Source of the DNA: Patescibacteria group bacterium
GTDB taxonomy: Bacteria; Patescibacteriota; Minisyncoccia; Phycocordibacterales; GWA1-40-21
Length of the DNA: 28,728 bases
NCBI GenBank assembly: GCA_018971765.1
Contig: JAGXAA010000003.1
Coordinates: forward strand, 1 to 28,728
Direction of reading: 5' to 3'
The notes beneath the pieces were generated by a model, which ran no database searches, had not been told where the DNA came from, and was given only the letters and a program-made list of their open reading frames with translations. Positions 1 through 7,247 of the stretch are shown in pieces (position 1 is the first letter of the stretch; each line of letters starts with the position of its first letter). The translations under genes and the position numbers were made by a program.

Positions 1-1113
1 AATCTTTTAAAAGGGAACAAAGAAGTATTTAACATTTTCACTTCAAAATTAAGCGATATATCAGAATCACCTAATTATGATTGGTTAATTCCTAGCAATA
101 TCAACAATACAGATGTAACAAATGGCGGGGATGACTACAAAATAAAGGTTGTAGTTTTTGATTACACCACCGGACAAACACAAGCTCTGGATTATAGTGA
201 TAATTTTTTTAGTATTATCGGAAATTCATCCTCCAGTTCCTCATCTTCCAGCCCCTCGACTTCTGGCACCCTCACCGCAATAACAGGAGGGCTGGACCAC
301 CTTTCAGCTGATGCGACCGTTTTGAACGGCACAGTTATCAATCCAAACAAAGAAAATGTCTCTTATTATTTCCATTACAGCAAAGATGACCCATCATCAG
401 CGCAAGTAATAGAGACAAATTGGACATCCATCAACTACAGTTCGCTCCAGAATGTTTCTGCCTATATTTCTGGCTTGTCATCTGGCACAAAATATGTTTA
501 TCGACTATATGCTTACAGCCACACGACTGGGAAGGTGGTCAGTGGCGAGCTGAAATATTTTACAACGCTCAGTTCTTCAAGTTCGTCGAGCGTAAATTAT
601 TCATACATTACTGTTATCAACCCCAACGGAGGGCAGGTAATAAAAAATGCGAATACCGTTATCAGTTGGAGCATAACGCCATTTTCCAGTAAAAATTTCG
701 GCATTAATCTCTTGTATGATAACGATGATTTGGCGGCCAACATAAGAACCTGCAATTCTTTGTCTCTTACCAATACCGATGGCACATATCATTTCTATAA
801 CTGGAAAGCCGGCTTTGACGCCAACAATCAAGAAATACCAAACGGTAAATATAAAATTCTCGTCTATGACTGCGCGGGCGGAACAGTTAGCGGTTATGGA
901 AATTCTTTCGATCTAATTTCTCTAAGCTCCTCCTCCAGCTCCTCCTCCTTAACTTCAAATAATACTAATACCTACCGGCAAACATCCAATTACACCTCAT
1001 CTTCTTCTCAGGAAATTTCCTTAAGTCAACTTGTCGAACTCTTTATAGCTCTTGGAATCATCTCTCCGGACAAAGCCAACTTTGCCAGAGCTTCAGTCAA
1101 AGCGGCGCGGTAA
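1..1113 (+). CDS. Secreted Ser-linker surface protein, 3' part (5' end outside window)
   Basis: The frame is open from the first base to the TAA at 1111-1113, so this is the last 370 residues of a larger protein. Two similar beta-type segments (about residues 1-70 and 200-305) flank an FN3-like segment (about 90-180), and they are separated by poly-Ser linkers. The second segment begins INPNGGQVIKNANTVISWSI, which resembles the Ser-Thr-rich (Kre9/KNH-like) modules of CPR surface proteins. The C-terminus carries a short hydrophobic helix module (SLSQLVELFIALGII then DKAN.ARAS) that also occurs just after the signal peptide of the large surface protein at 25518. An exported or surface role is inferred; no enzyme motif is seen. 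The start codon lies before the window; the TTG at 322 is internal and not a start. Confidence 0.7.
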   Translation, partial: NLLKGNKEVFNIFTSKLSDISESPNYDWLIPSNINNTDVTNGGDDYKIKVVVFDYTTGQTQALDYSDNFFSIIGNSSSSSSSSSPSTSGTLTAITGGLDHLSADATVLNGTVINPNKENVSYYFHYSKDDPSSAQVIETNWTSINYSSLQNVSAYISGLSSGTKYVYRLYAYSHTTGKVVSGELKYFTTLSSSSSSSVNYSYITVINPNGGQVIKNANTVISWSITPFSSKNFGINLLYDNDDLAANIRTCNSLSLTNTDGTYHFYNWKAGFDANNQEIPNGKYKILVYDCAGGTVSGYGNSFDLISLSSSSSSSSLTSNNTNTYRQTSNYTSSSSQEISLSQLVELFIALGIISPDKANFARASVKAAR

Positions 1114-1233
1114 ATTTGTTGAATTATTGGAGGGTTGCAGGAAGTTAATTCTTTTTTCTAAAGCATAGTCACTATAACCTTCCTTCAGTTATCCCCAGTT
1201 ATCCTCAATATCCCTCCGCATTAGATAAAGAGA

Positions 1234-1575
1234 GAAAAAGGGTTCAGGCGCCTTTTATTTCTTTTCCGCGCTTCGAGCCAATCTGGTTAAAAAAGCGGAA
1301 AACTGGCGCTTTTTCGGTTTAGCTCGCAGACTTTCAGAAGAAAAAGGAAAGAGAAAGCTTTTATCAGAGTGGCCCATACCGGAACCGAAAAATTATCTTT
1401 TGTTTGCAAACGCTCCTCAATCCGAAGAGGAAGAAAACGGCATCAGAGCGTCAATTGCAAGAGGAAAGCCGTTCGGCAATGACTCATGGTCTGACAATAC
1501 GATTAAAAAATTTGGACTTGAAACGACTATTAGTCCCCGAGGAAGACCCAAAAAAGATACCTGACCCCTTTATTT
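1234..1575 (+). mobile_element. Decayed REP-associated (RAYT) transposon with inverted ends
   Basis: The left end (1234-1260, core AAAGGGTTCAGG..CCTTTTATTT) and the right end (1551-1575, core CCTGACCCCTTTATTT) are imperfect inverted copies. Between them only the C-terminal coding part of a RAYT-type transposase survives. The left terminus runs almost directly into this C-terminal region, so most of the transposase gene has been lost by internal deletion. No intact transposase of this type is present in the window. Confidence 0.55.
1268..1564 (+). pseudogene. RAYT (REP-associated tyrosine transposase) C-terminal remnant
   Basis: The frame starting at 1268 and stopping at TGA 1562-1564 reads RANLVKKAENWRFF, then a SEWPIPEP-type segment, then SIARGKPFGNDSW, then LGLETT-like and PRGRPKK. 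This matches the well-known C-terminal half of transposases in the Y1/IS200-like RAYT family, where LRANLV.RAE.W.WSS is followed by GRPFG...W and a basic RGRPKK tail. The catalytic HUH and Tyr regions are absent, and there is no plausible start codon, so it is a non-functional remnant. An unrelated plus-strand frame from 1404 overlaps it and is not believed to be a gene. Confidence 0.6.
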
Positions 1576-1713
1576 CCTTTGTTTTTTGTTTGTTTTTAAT
1601 GATTTTGCCATATGCCTCAATTTTACTTGAAGCGTTGCGATTATTTCTTGAATCAATCCCGTCCATTGACTTTTTCTTGGAATGATGTATCCTTTTGAAA
1701 GAAAAAAGTTCGC

Positions 1714-1734
1714 AAGACGGTTTGTAATCGTCTT
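1714..1734 (+). other. Small hairpin before hypothetical gene
   Basis: AAGACG and CGTCTT form a 6-bp stem with a 9-base loop, about 35 bases before the ATG at 1769. It could be a leader structure of that gene. It is short and may be chance. Confidence 0.25.
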
Positions 1735-1768
1735 TAGGTTTGAGTAAATTTTTATGGAGGAAGAAAAA

Positions 1769-2026
1769 ATGCCTATATCTAGGGATAAGCGAGATGGGTT
1801 TTCTTTGCAATTGATAACGGGGATCGAGAACTATGTGAGAGGATTTTGCTTAGACAAGAAACTTTCTCAAAGTGAAATTTCTGAGATACTTGACTATAAG
1901 GCGATCAATAGATTGGCCAGGAATTTAAGCTTAAAAATAAGAGCCGAGTCGTCTTCAAAACAACTTCCAGCAGGCATTGAATTTGCTTTATCAGAATCAT
2001 CAGAATCACCCAAGATAATTATTTAA
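1769..2026 (+). CDS. Small hypothetical protein (85 aa)
   Basis: I do not recognise this protein. The ATG at 1769 is preferred over the in-frame ATG at 1754 because a strong GGAGGA ribosome binding site at 1756-1761 lies at ideal spacing before 1769 and would be inside the coding region if 1754 were used. The 85-residue product is charged, with a central helical stretch (about residues 30-58, KKLSQSEISEILDYKAINR) that could be a small helix-turn-helix, though this is only a suggestion. A strong intrinsic terminator follows at 2089. The strong SD and AT-rich codons differ from the neighbouring core genes and suggest an accessory gene. It lies between a decayed transposon and ileS. Confidence 0.55.
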   Translation: MPISRDKRDGFSLQLITGIENYVRGFCLDKKLSQSEISEILDYKAINRLARNLSLKIRAESSSKQLPAGIEFALSESSESPKIII

Positions 2027-2088
2027 CAATCTTTTTACCCTCAGTCGTCTTATGACGATTTATGATTATGAAATTAAGGTCTTTTATT

Positions 2089-2125
2089 CCACTTGGGAGT
2101 TGAGCTCCCAAGTGGATTTTTTTTT
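2089..2125 (+). terminator. Intrinsic terminator after small hypothetical gene
   Basis: CCACTTGGGAG and CTCCCAAGTGG form an 11-bp perfect stem with a short loop (TTGAG), followed by a run of nine T. It ends the 1769 transcript and separates it from ileS. Confidence 0.85.
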
Positions 2126-2152
2126 GGAAAAAATGGCGAAAAATGATAAACT
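2124..2152 (+). promoter_or_regulatory. Candidate ileS promoter
   Basis: TTGGAA (2124-2129), a 17-base spacer and TAAACT (2147-2152) preceded by TG in the extended -10 position. This would give a leader of about 15 bases before the ATG at 2173. It overlaps the T-tract of the upstream terminator. The -10 is imperfect. Confidence 0.35.
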
Positions 2153-2172
2153 GCATTATCCTCTGAATAAAT

Positions 2173-5100
2173 ATGACCAATAACAAAAAAGAAAAAGACA
2201 ATAAAAATAAAAGCGAGACGGCCAAGAGAGAGGAGGAAATTCTGAAATTTTGGAGAGAAAACAAAATTTTTGAAAAAACTCTCGCAAAATCTTCGCCCAA
2301 AGGCGAGTTCGTGTTCTACGACGGGCCGCCGTTCGCCACCGGTCTGCCGCATTACGGCAGTCTGCTTAGCTCAATCGCCAAAGACGTCATTCCGCGTTAC
2401 AAAACGATGCGCGGCTACCATGTTCGCCGAAGATGGGGCTGGGATTGCCACGGTCTGCCGATTGAAAATATGATCGAAAAAAGACTCGGCCTTAAGACCA
2501 AGAAGGAAATCGAGGCGATGGGGGTTGATAAATTCAACGAAACTTGCCGCTCCGCCGTTTTGGAAACGGCCAGCGATTGGAAAAATTATGTCGAGAGAGT
2601 CGGACGCTGGGTGGATTTCGACAATTCCTACAAGACGATGGACAATTCTTACATTGAGAGCGTTTGGTGGGCGCTTAAAGAAATCCATAAGAAAGGGCTT
2701 CTCTGTGAAGGACGAAAAGTTTTAATGTACTGCCCGAGATGCGAGACTCCTCTTGCCAAAGCGGAGGTGGCGATGGACAACTCCTACAAGACGGTGATGG
2801 AGGAGGCGACAACGGTCAAATTCAAATTGAAACCGGGACAAAAAATCGGCGGACGGGTGACTGATGGCAATACTTTCATCTTGGCGTGGACGACGACGCC
2901 GTGGACATTGCCGGGGAACGCGGCGCTCGCGATAAATCGAACCTTGGTTTATTGCCAAATCAAAAATCAAAAATCAAAAATCAAAAGCGATGAAGAAAGT
3001 TTTATTCTGGCGAAAGAAAGGTTGAATGTCTTGACGGAGCCGTACGAAATTATCAGGGAATTTAAAGGAGAAAATCTTATCGGCCTCGAGTACGAACCGC
3101 TCTATGAAATTTTATCCGGCGAGAATGTTTACAGAGTCGTCGAAGGGAATTTCGTGACGGCCAAGGACGGCACTGGCATAGTTCACATAAATCCGACGCA
3201 CGGCGAGGACGACTACAATGTCGGCGTAAAATACGAGCTGCCGACGACTTCACTCCTCGACGCGAGCGGACATTTCAACGAGAAAGCGCCTGAATTTATC
3301 AGAGGTTTTTATCTCAAAAAAGGAGAAAAATATGTCAAGGAAGATTTGGAAAAAAGAGGCTTGATTTTTGCGAAAAACGCCCATACTCATTCCTATCCGC
3401 ACTGCCATCGTTGCGACACCCCTCTCTACTACAGCGCTCTTTCTTCTTGGTTTATCAATATTCAAAAGATCAAAGACAAGTTGATAGAGCTCAACGAAAA
3501 AATAAATTGGCAGCCGGACTACCTTAAACACGGCCGATTTTTAAACATCGTCAAAGACGCGCCGGATTGGAACATTTCCCGCAATCGCTACTGGGCATCG
3601 CCTCTGCCGATTTGGAAATGTCAAAGATGCGAGAAAGTTGAACTTATCGGGTCGCTGGATGAGTTAAAAAATAAAACTAAAAAATCCGGCAACAGATATT
3701 TCATGATGAGGCATGGGGAAGGAACGCACAATACCGAGAACATAATAAGTTTTAGTTTTGAAAACAGCTTCAAATACCCCTTAACGGAAAATGGCAAAAA
3801 ACAAATTTTAGAAAGCTTGAAAGGATTGCGCGATAAAAAAATAGATCTGATATTTTATTCTGATTTCTTAAGAACAAAAGAGACGGCTTTTTTGGTTGCC
3901 GAAAATATCGGCTTGGACGGTAAAAACATTAGAGAAGACAAAAGGTTGCGTGAATTGGATGCCGGTTTTTTTGAAGGCAAAGATTCAAGCTATTACGGTA
4001 ATTATTTCAGTGAAAAAAAAGAAGAGTTTTATAAAAACTCTCCCGATGGAGAAAATCTGAACGATTTAAAAAAAAGAGTCGGTGATTTTATTTATGAAAT
4101 TGATAAAAAATTTAGCGGCAAGAATATTTTAATAATAAGCCATGCCGGTCCGATATGGATGATGTTTTCCGTAGCCGAAGGATTGGACGAAAAAGAATCA
4201 ATTGCATTAAAAAACAAAATAAGAACAAAAAACAACGATGACGAAATTATAAAAACAGGCGAAGTGAAAGAATTGGATTTCTTCCCTTTGCCTCACAATC
4301 GCGATTTTACTCTTGATCTGCACCGGCCGTATATAGATGAAGTCGAGATTGCGTGCGACAAGTGTGGCGAAAAAACGAAAAGAACGCCGGAAGTTTTGGA
4401 CGGTTGGTTTGAGTCCGGCGCGATGCCGTTCGCCGAATATCATTATCCTTTTGAAAATAAAAAAGAACTGGGCAGACGATTCCCGTCAGGCGATTTCGTC
4501 TCAGAATATATCGCCCAAACAAGGACATGGTTTTACTATATGCACGCGATTTCCGCGATGCTTTTTGACGATGTCAGTTTTAAGAATGTCATTACCACTG
4601 GAAATATTTTAGCGGAAGACGGCGGCAAGATGTCCAAATCCAAAGGCAATTATACCGACCCGATGGAAAATTTGGATAAATATGGAGCCGACGCTCTCCG
4701 CTTTTATCTTATGGCAAGTCCGGTTATGCGGGCGGAAGACATCAAATTCACTGACGAAGAAATCAAGGACGCGCAAAACAAGACGGTGAATATTTTGCTG
4801 AATGTCTTTAAGTTTTTCGAGCTTTATGGAGAAGATTGCGACGGGGAAACAAAGTCTGAAGACAGCGAAAATGTCCTTGATAAATGGATTCTCGCCAAGT
4901 TCAGCGTTCTCGCGCAAGAAGTGACGGAAGGTTTGGAAAATTACAACACTGTCAAAGCTGGCCGGCCGATTAAAGATTTTATCAACGAATTTTCGACTTG
5001 GTATGTTCGCAGATCGAGAGACAGAATTAAGGGCGATGACGAAAAAGACAAGCAATTCGCGCTTGCGACGATGAAGCGTGTTTTGATGGAATTATCCAAA

Positions 5101-5727
5101 ATCATCGCCCCATTTATGCCTTTCATCGCGGAAGATATTTATCGTAAAGTCGGCGGAGGAAAGGAGAGCGTGCATTTGGAAGAGTGGATAAAAAAATCCG
5201 AAATTCCAAATTCGAAAGCCGAAAATCTGATGAAAGAGATGGAGGAAATCAGAAAAATCGCGTCGCTGGGCCTGGAAGCTAGGGCTAAGGCGGGAATAAA
5301 AGTCAGGCAACCGCTCGCTTCGCTCAAAATAAAATCTCAAATCTCAAATCTAAAAACTGGAGGACAGATGATCCGGCTTATTAAAGACGAGTTGAATGTG
5401 AAGGGGGTGATTTTTGACGATAAAATTTCAAGCGAAGTGGAATTAGACGCGGAAATATCACTTGAACTGAGAGAGGAGGGTGCTCTAAGAGACTTGATCC
5501 GAAGCCTTCAAGAATTGAGGAAAAAGTCAGGTTTGAATCCAAACGATAAAATAGCGTTACTTATCCAAGCGGAAGAACAAATCAAAAAATTTATTGAAAA
5601 ATTCGCCGATGAAATCAAAAAATCGGCCGGTATTGAAAAAATGGAATTCAATGTCGCTCTTGAAGACGGTCAAGAAATATCAACCGACAGTTTTGCCGTT
5701 AAGGTGAAGATAGAACGCAGTAATTGA
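2173..5727 (+). CDS. ileS: Isoleucyl-tRNA synthetase with inserted histidine-phosphatase domain
   Basis: It charges tRNA-Ile with isoleucine in the cytoplasm. The class I signatures are HYGS at residues 60-63 (HIGH variant, in PPFATGLPHYGS) and KMSKS at 819-823. The editing (CP1) domain has TTPWTLPGNAAL near 240, and paired Cys motifs (CQRC, CDKC) are present. The PPFATGLPHYG form fits the type-2 (eukaryote/archaea-like) IleRS associated with natural mupirocin insensitivity. At 1184 aa it exceeds the usual ~1040 aa because residues about 508-700 are a histidine-phosphatase domain: R513-H514-G-E, R567, E594 and H657 all present. The frame is intact on both sides. Two further in-frame insertions are encoded by short AT-rich repeats (near 2955-2990 and 5333-5358). 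There is no clear SD before the ATG. Confidence 0.95.
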   Translation: MTNNKKEKDNKNKSETAKREEEILKFWRENKIFEKTLAKSSPKGEFVFYDGPPFATGLPHYGSLLSSIAKDVIPRYKTMRGYHVRRRWGWDCHGLPIENMIEKRLGLKTKKEIEAMGVDKFNETCRSAVLETASDWKNYVERVGRWVDFDNSYKTMDNSYIESVWWALKEIHKKGLLCEGRKVLMYCPRCETPLAKAEVAMDNSYKTVMEEATTVKFKLKPGQKIGGRVTDGNTFILAWTTTPWTLPGNAALAINRTLVYCQIKNQKSKIKSDEESFILAKERLNVLTEPYEIIREFKGENLIGLEYEPLYEILSGENVYRVVEGNFVTAKDGTGIVHINPTHGEDDYNVGVKYELPTTSLLDASGHFNEKAPEFIRGFYLKKGEKYVKEDLEKRGLIFAKNAHTHSYPHCHRCDTPLYYSALSSWFINIQKIKDKLIELNEKINWQPDYLKHGRFLNIVKDAPDWNISRNRYWASPLPIWKCQRCEKVELIGSLDELKNKTKKSGNRYFMMRHGEGTHNTENIISFSFENSFKYPLTENGKKQILESLKGLRDKKIDLIFYSDFLRTKETAFLVAENIGLDGKNIREDKRLRELDAGFFEGKDSSYYGNYFSEKKEEFYKNSPDGENLNDLKKRVGDFIYEIDKKFSGKNILIISHAGPIWMMFSVAEGLDEKESIALKNKIRTKNNDDEIIKTGEVKELDFFPLPHNRDFTLDLHRPYIDEVEIACDKCGEKTKRTPEVLDGWFESGAMPFAEYHYPFENKKELGRRFPSGDFVSEYIAQTRTWFYYMHAISAMLFDDVSFKNVITTGNILAEDGGKMSKSKGNYTDPMENLDKYGADALRFYLMASPVMRAEDIKFTDEEIKDAQNKTVNILLNVFKFFELYGEDCDGETKSEDSENVLDKWILAKFSVLAQEVTEGLENYNTVKAGRPIKDFINEFSTWYVRRSRDRIKGDDEKDKQFALATMKRVLMELSKIIAPFMPFIAEDIYRKVGGGKESVHLEEWIKKSEIPNSKAENLMKEMEEIRKIASLGLEARAKAGIKVRQPLASLKIKSQISNLKTGGQMIRLIKDELNVKGVIFDDKISSEVELDAEISLELREEGALRDLIRSLQELRKKSGLNPNDKIALLIQAEEQIKKFIEKFADEIKKSAGIEKMEFNVALEDGQEISTDSFAVKVKIERSN
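3685..4290 (+). other. Histidine-phosphatase domain embedded in IleRS
   Basis: This stretch lies between the IleRS segments ending VELIGSLDELK and starting DLHRPYIDEVEI, which are adjacent in ordinary IleRS. It encodes the phosphoglycerate-mutase-like core: MMRHGEGTHNTE, then YSDFLRTKETA, then RELDAGFFEGK, then ILIISHAGP. The nucleophilic His514, the second His657, both Arg (513, 567) and the acidic Glu594 are all retained, so it could be an active phosphatase. Codon use is visibly more AT-rich than the flanking ileS sequence, which suggests a separate origin. Its substrate is unknown. Confidence 0.85.
5333..5358 (+). repeat. 26-bp repeat translated inside ileS
   Basis: The 26 bases here, built from three AAATCT-like units and ending AAAAACT, are identical to 15288-15313 in tatD and are translated in the same frame (SQISNLKT). 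It looks like a mobile or spreading short repeat tolerated within coding sequence. Confidence 0.75.
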
Positions 5728-5814
5728 TTTTTATAGTTAATCTTGATAGCTTAATTTTAGTAAACAGCGCGGCTGTTGATAAAATAGCACATTAATTTTT
5801 TTGGAGGGTTTGCG

Positions 5815-6441
5815 ATGAATCAATTGATGGAAAGACTCATCCTTGGAGGATTTAGTTATAGCGAGGCTTTTCCTTTTTCTGAAGTTGCGGAAAAGAGAAG
5901 GGAAAAACTTTTGGAAGAATTGGCAAGGGTATTAAGTGCAGAGGCTTTGAGTATAACATCTAAAATTTTGGATGAGAAAGGATACGACCACTATCTAAAA
6001 GCGGTTGGGATCGCGGAGAAAAGATTTCTATTCTATAAGAATATTTTGGAGTCCGAAGAATTAAGAAAAAAATATCTGATTAAACTTGGGACTGAAGATA
6101 TTACTTGGCGGATAGTATTCGCGATGCACGGATGCATTGAGCATGCGAATAAGATTTTATGCCATATGGACAATCTTATAGGGGATCTAATACCAGATTC
6201 CATTTCGGTGATGGAAATGGGATACTCTCGTTGGGAGATTCAGAATCTTAATGAACCCATAACAAAATGCATAATGACGGGCGTATGTATTTGCGAGAGA
6301 GGAGATAAAGAACCATATACTGATACTGATTCTTGCGTGATGGATGACCCAACAAGGATCATTATTTCAAAGTCGGAGCGACAAAAGAGAGATGAACATT
6401 TTTACAAATCTTATGTGAAAATGATTAAAAAAGATAAGTGA
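5815..6441 (+). CDS. Hypothetical protein (208 aa), Cys-containing
   Basis: I do not recognise this protein. The ATG at 5815 follows a strong TTGGAGGG ribosome binding site at 5801-5808. The N-terminal half is helical and charged. Two Cys are in the middle (HGCIEH and KILCHMD), and a cluster of four follows (TKCIMTGVCICERG and DSCVMDD, about residues 153-177), which could bind metal; that is inference. The C-terminus is Lys-rich. There is no signal peptide or membrane segment, so it is probably cytoplasmic. It is a single-gene unit with its own terminator. Codon use is AT-rich, and the strong SD sets it apart from the core genes and resembles the 1769 gene on the other side of ileS. Confidence 0.7.
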   Translation: MNQLMERLILGGFSYSEAFPFSEVAEKRREKLLEELARVLSAEALSITSKILDEKGYDHYLKAVGIAEKRFLFYKNILESEELRKKYLIKLGTEDITWRIVFAMHGCIEHANKILCHMDNLIGDLIPDSISVMEMGYSRWEIQNLNEPITKCIMTGVCICERGDKEPYTDTDSCVMDDPTRIIISKSERQKRDEHFYKSYVKMIKKDK

Positions 6442-6469
6442 GTTTTTCAGCCAAAGGGAAATTAGCAAA

Positions 6470-6509
6470 AAGCCTTTCGCATTGTTATTATGCGAAAGGC
6501 TTAGTTTTT
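6470..6509 (+). terminator. Intrinsic terminator
   Basis: AAGCCTTTCGCA and TGCGAAAGGCTT form a 12-bp stem around a short AT loop, followed by AGTTTTT. It ends the 5815 transcript; the recO promoter lies just downstream. Confidence 0.85.
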
Positions 6510-6518
6510 GCCTAAAAT

Positions 6519-6547
6519 TTTTGAATTTAGCGAGTTATTGCTATAAT
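6519..6547 (+). promoter_or_regulatory. recO promoter with extended -10, near-leaderless
   Basis: TTTTGA (6519-6524), a 17-base spacer, and TATAAT (6542-6547) with TG one base upstream (extended -10). The ATG at 6557 is only 9 bases after the -10, so transcription would start within a few bases of the start codon. Confidence 0.6.
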
Positions 6548-6556
6548 TTTTAACAA

Positions 6557-7150
6557 ATGTCGCATCACACATATCACACCGAAGGATTCGTATTGAACGG
6601 ACAGAGTGTCGGCGAAGCGAACAAATATTTTCGCATATTCACCAAGGATTTCGGAATGATCGGAGCGACGGCGCAAGGGGTGAGGCTTCTCCAATCAAAG
6701 CTTCGTTACAGCCTTCAGGATTATTCTTACTCAAAAATTTCTCTTGTGCGCGGCAAGCAGGTCTGGAGAATCACGGGGGCGATAAAAGAAAAAGACATCA
6801 GCAATCTTTTGAATGACAGTCGGGACAAATTTGAATTATTAGCTAAGACATTTTCGCTTCTTCTCCGCCTCGTCCGAGGCGAAGAAAAAAACGAGGCGCT
6901 TTTTAATCACATCCATTCCGTCTCTGAATTTTTGAAAAAAGAAATCCTTGATGAGAATCTTTTGAGAAACTGCGAATTTTTATTGATTATGAGAATTCTG
7001 CACAGTCTGGGATATATGGCGGAAACCCCGAATTTTAAAGAATTTATCGCTTCTTCTCTGTGGACAAGAGAACTTGTTTTAAAAATGAATCCGCTTGGTC
7101 GAGATGCCGCCTGTCAAATAAATAAAGCGTTGAAAGAAACCCAGCTGTGA
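6557..7150 (+). CDS. recO: DNA repair protein RecO
   Basis: RecO loads RecA onto SSB-coated single-stranded DNA in RecFOR repair and anneals complementary strands. The N-terminus (about 1-80) is the OB-fold with the family pattern TEGFVLNGQSVGEANKYFRIF, then FGMIGATAQGVR. A helical domain follows (LLAKTFSLLLRLVRGEEKNEALF). At 197 aa it is shorter than typical RecO (~240), and no obvious zinc-Cys cluster is present. RecA and SSB are encoded in the same window. The gene starts directly behind an extended -10 box with no SD. Identity rests on the N-terminal pattern and overall arrangement. Confidence 0.75.
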   Translation: MSHHTYHTEGFVLNGQSVGEANKYFRIFTKDFGMIGATAQGVRLLQSKLRYSLQDYSYSKISLVRGKQVWRITGAIKEKDISNLLNDSRDKFELLAKTFSLLLRLVRGEEKNEALFNHIHSVSEFLKKEILDENLLRNCEFLLIMRILHSLGYMAETPNFKEFIASSLWTRELVLKMNPLGRDAACQINKALKETQL

Positions 7151-7156
7151 ATTGAA

Positions 7157-7226
7157 TTTTAGGCGGCAGGTTGCAGGAATTTTTTGAAAGATCTAACGCT
7201 TAACGCCCATAACTTAAAACCTAATT
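7157..7226. repeat. TTAGG-type intergenic repeat
   Basis: The gap between recO and the next gene holds TTTTAGGCGGCAGG then TTGCAGG (7157-7177), and in the opposite sense CTAACGCTTAACGCC then TTAAAACCTAA (to 7226). It belongs to the degenerate TTAGG/TGTAGG family seen at several other gaps in this window. Confidence 0.5.
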
Positions 7227-7232
7227 TTCTTA

Positions 7233-7241
7233 TGATATAAT
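7233..7241 (+). promoter_or_regulatory. Extended -10 box, leaderless start
   Basis: TGATATAAT at 7233-7241 is a perfect extended -10, only 6 bases before the ATG at 7248. A transcript starting the usual 7 bases downstream would begin at the ATG itself. Confidence 0.6.
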
Positions 7242-7247
7242 TCTTTT

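Noticed and set aside
1404..1685. Plus-strand reading frame over the decayed transposon
   Set aside because: It is a shadow of the RAYT remnant in another frame and has no start signal.
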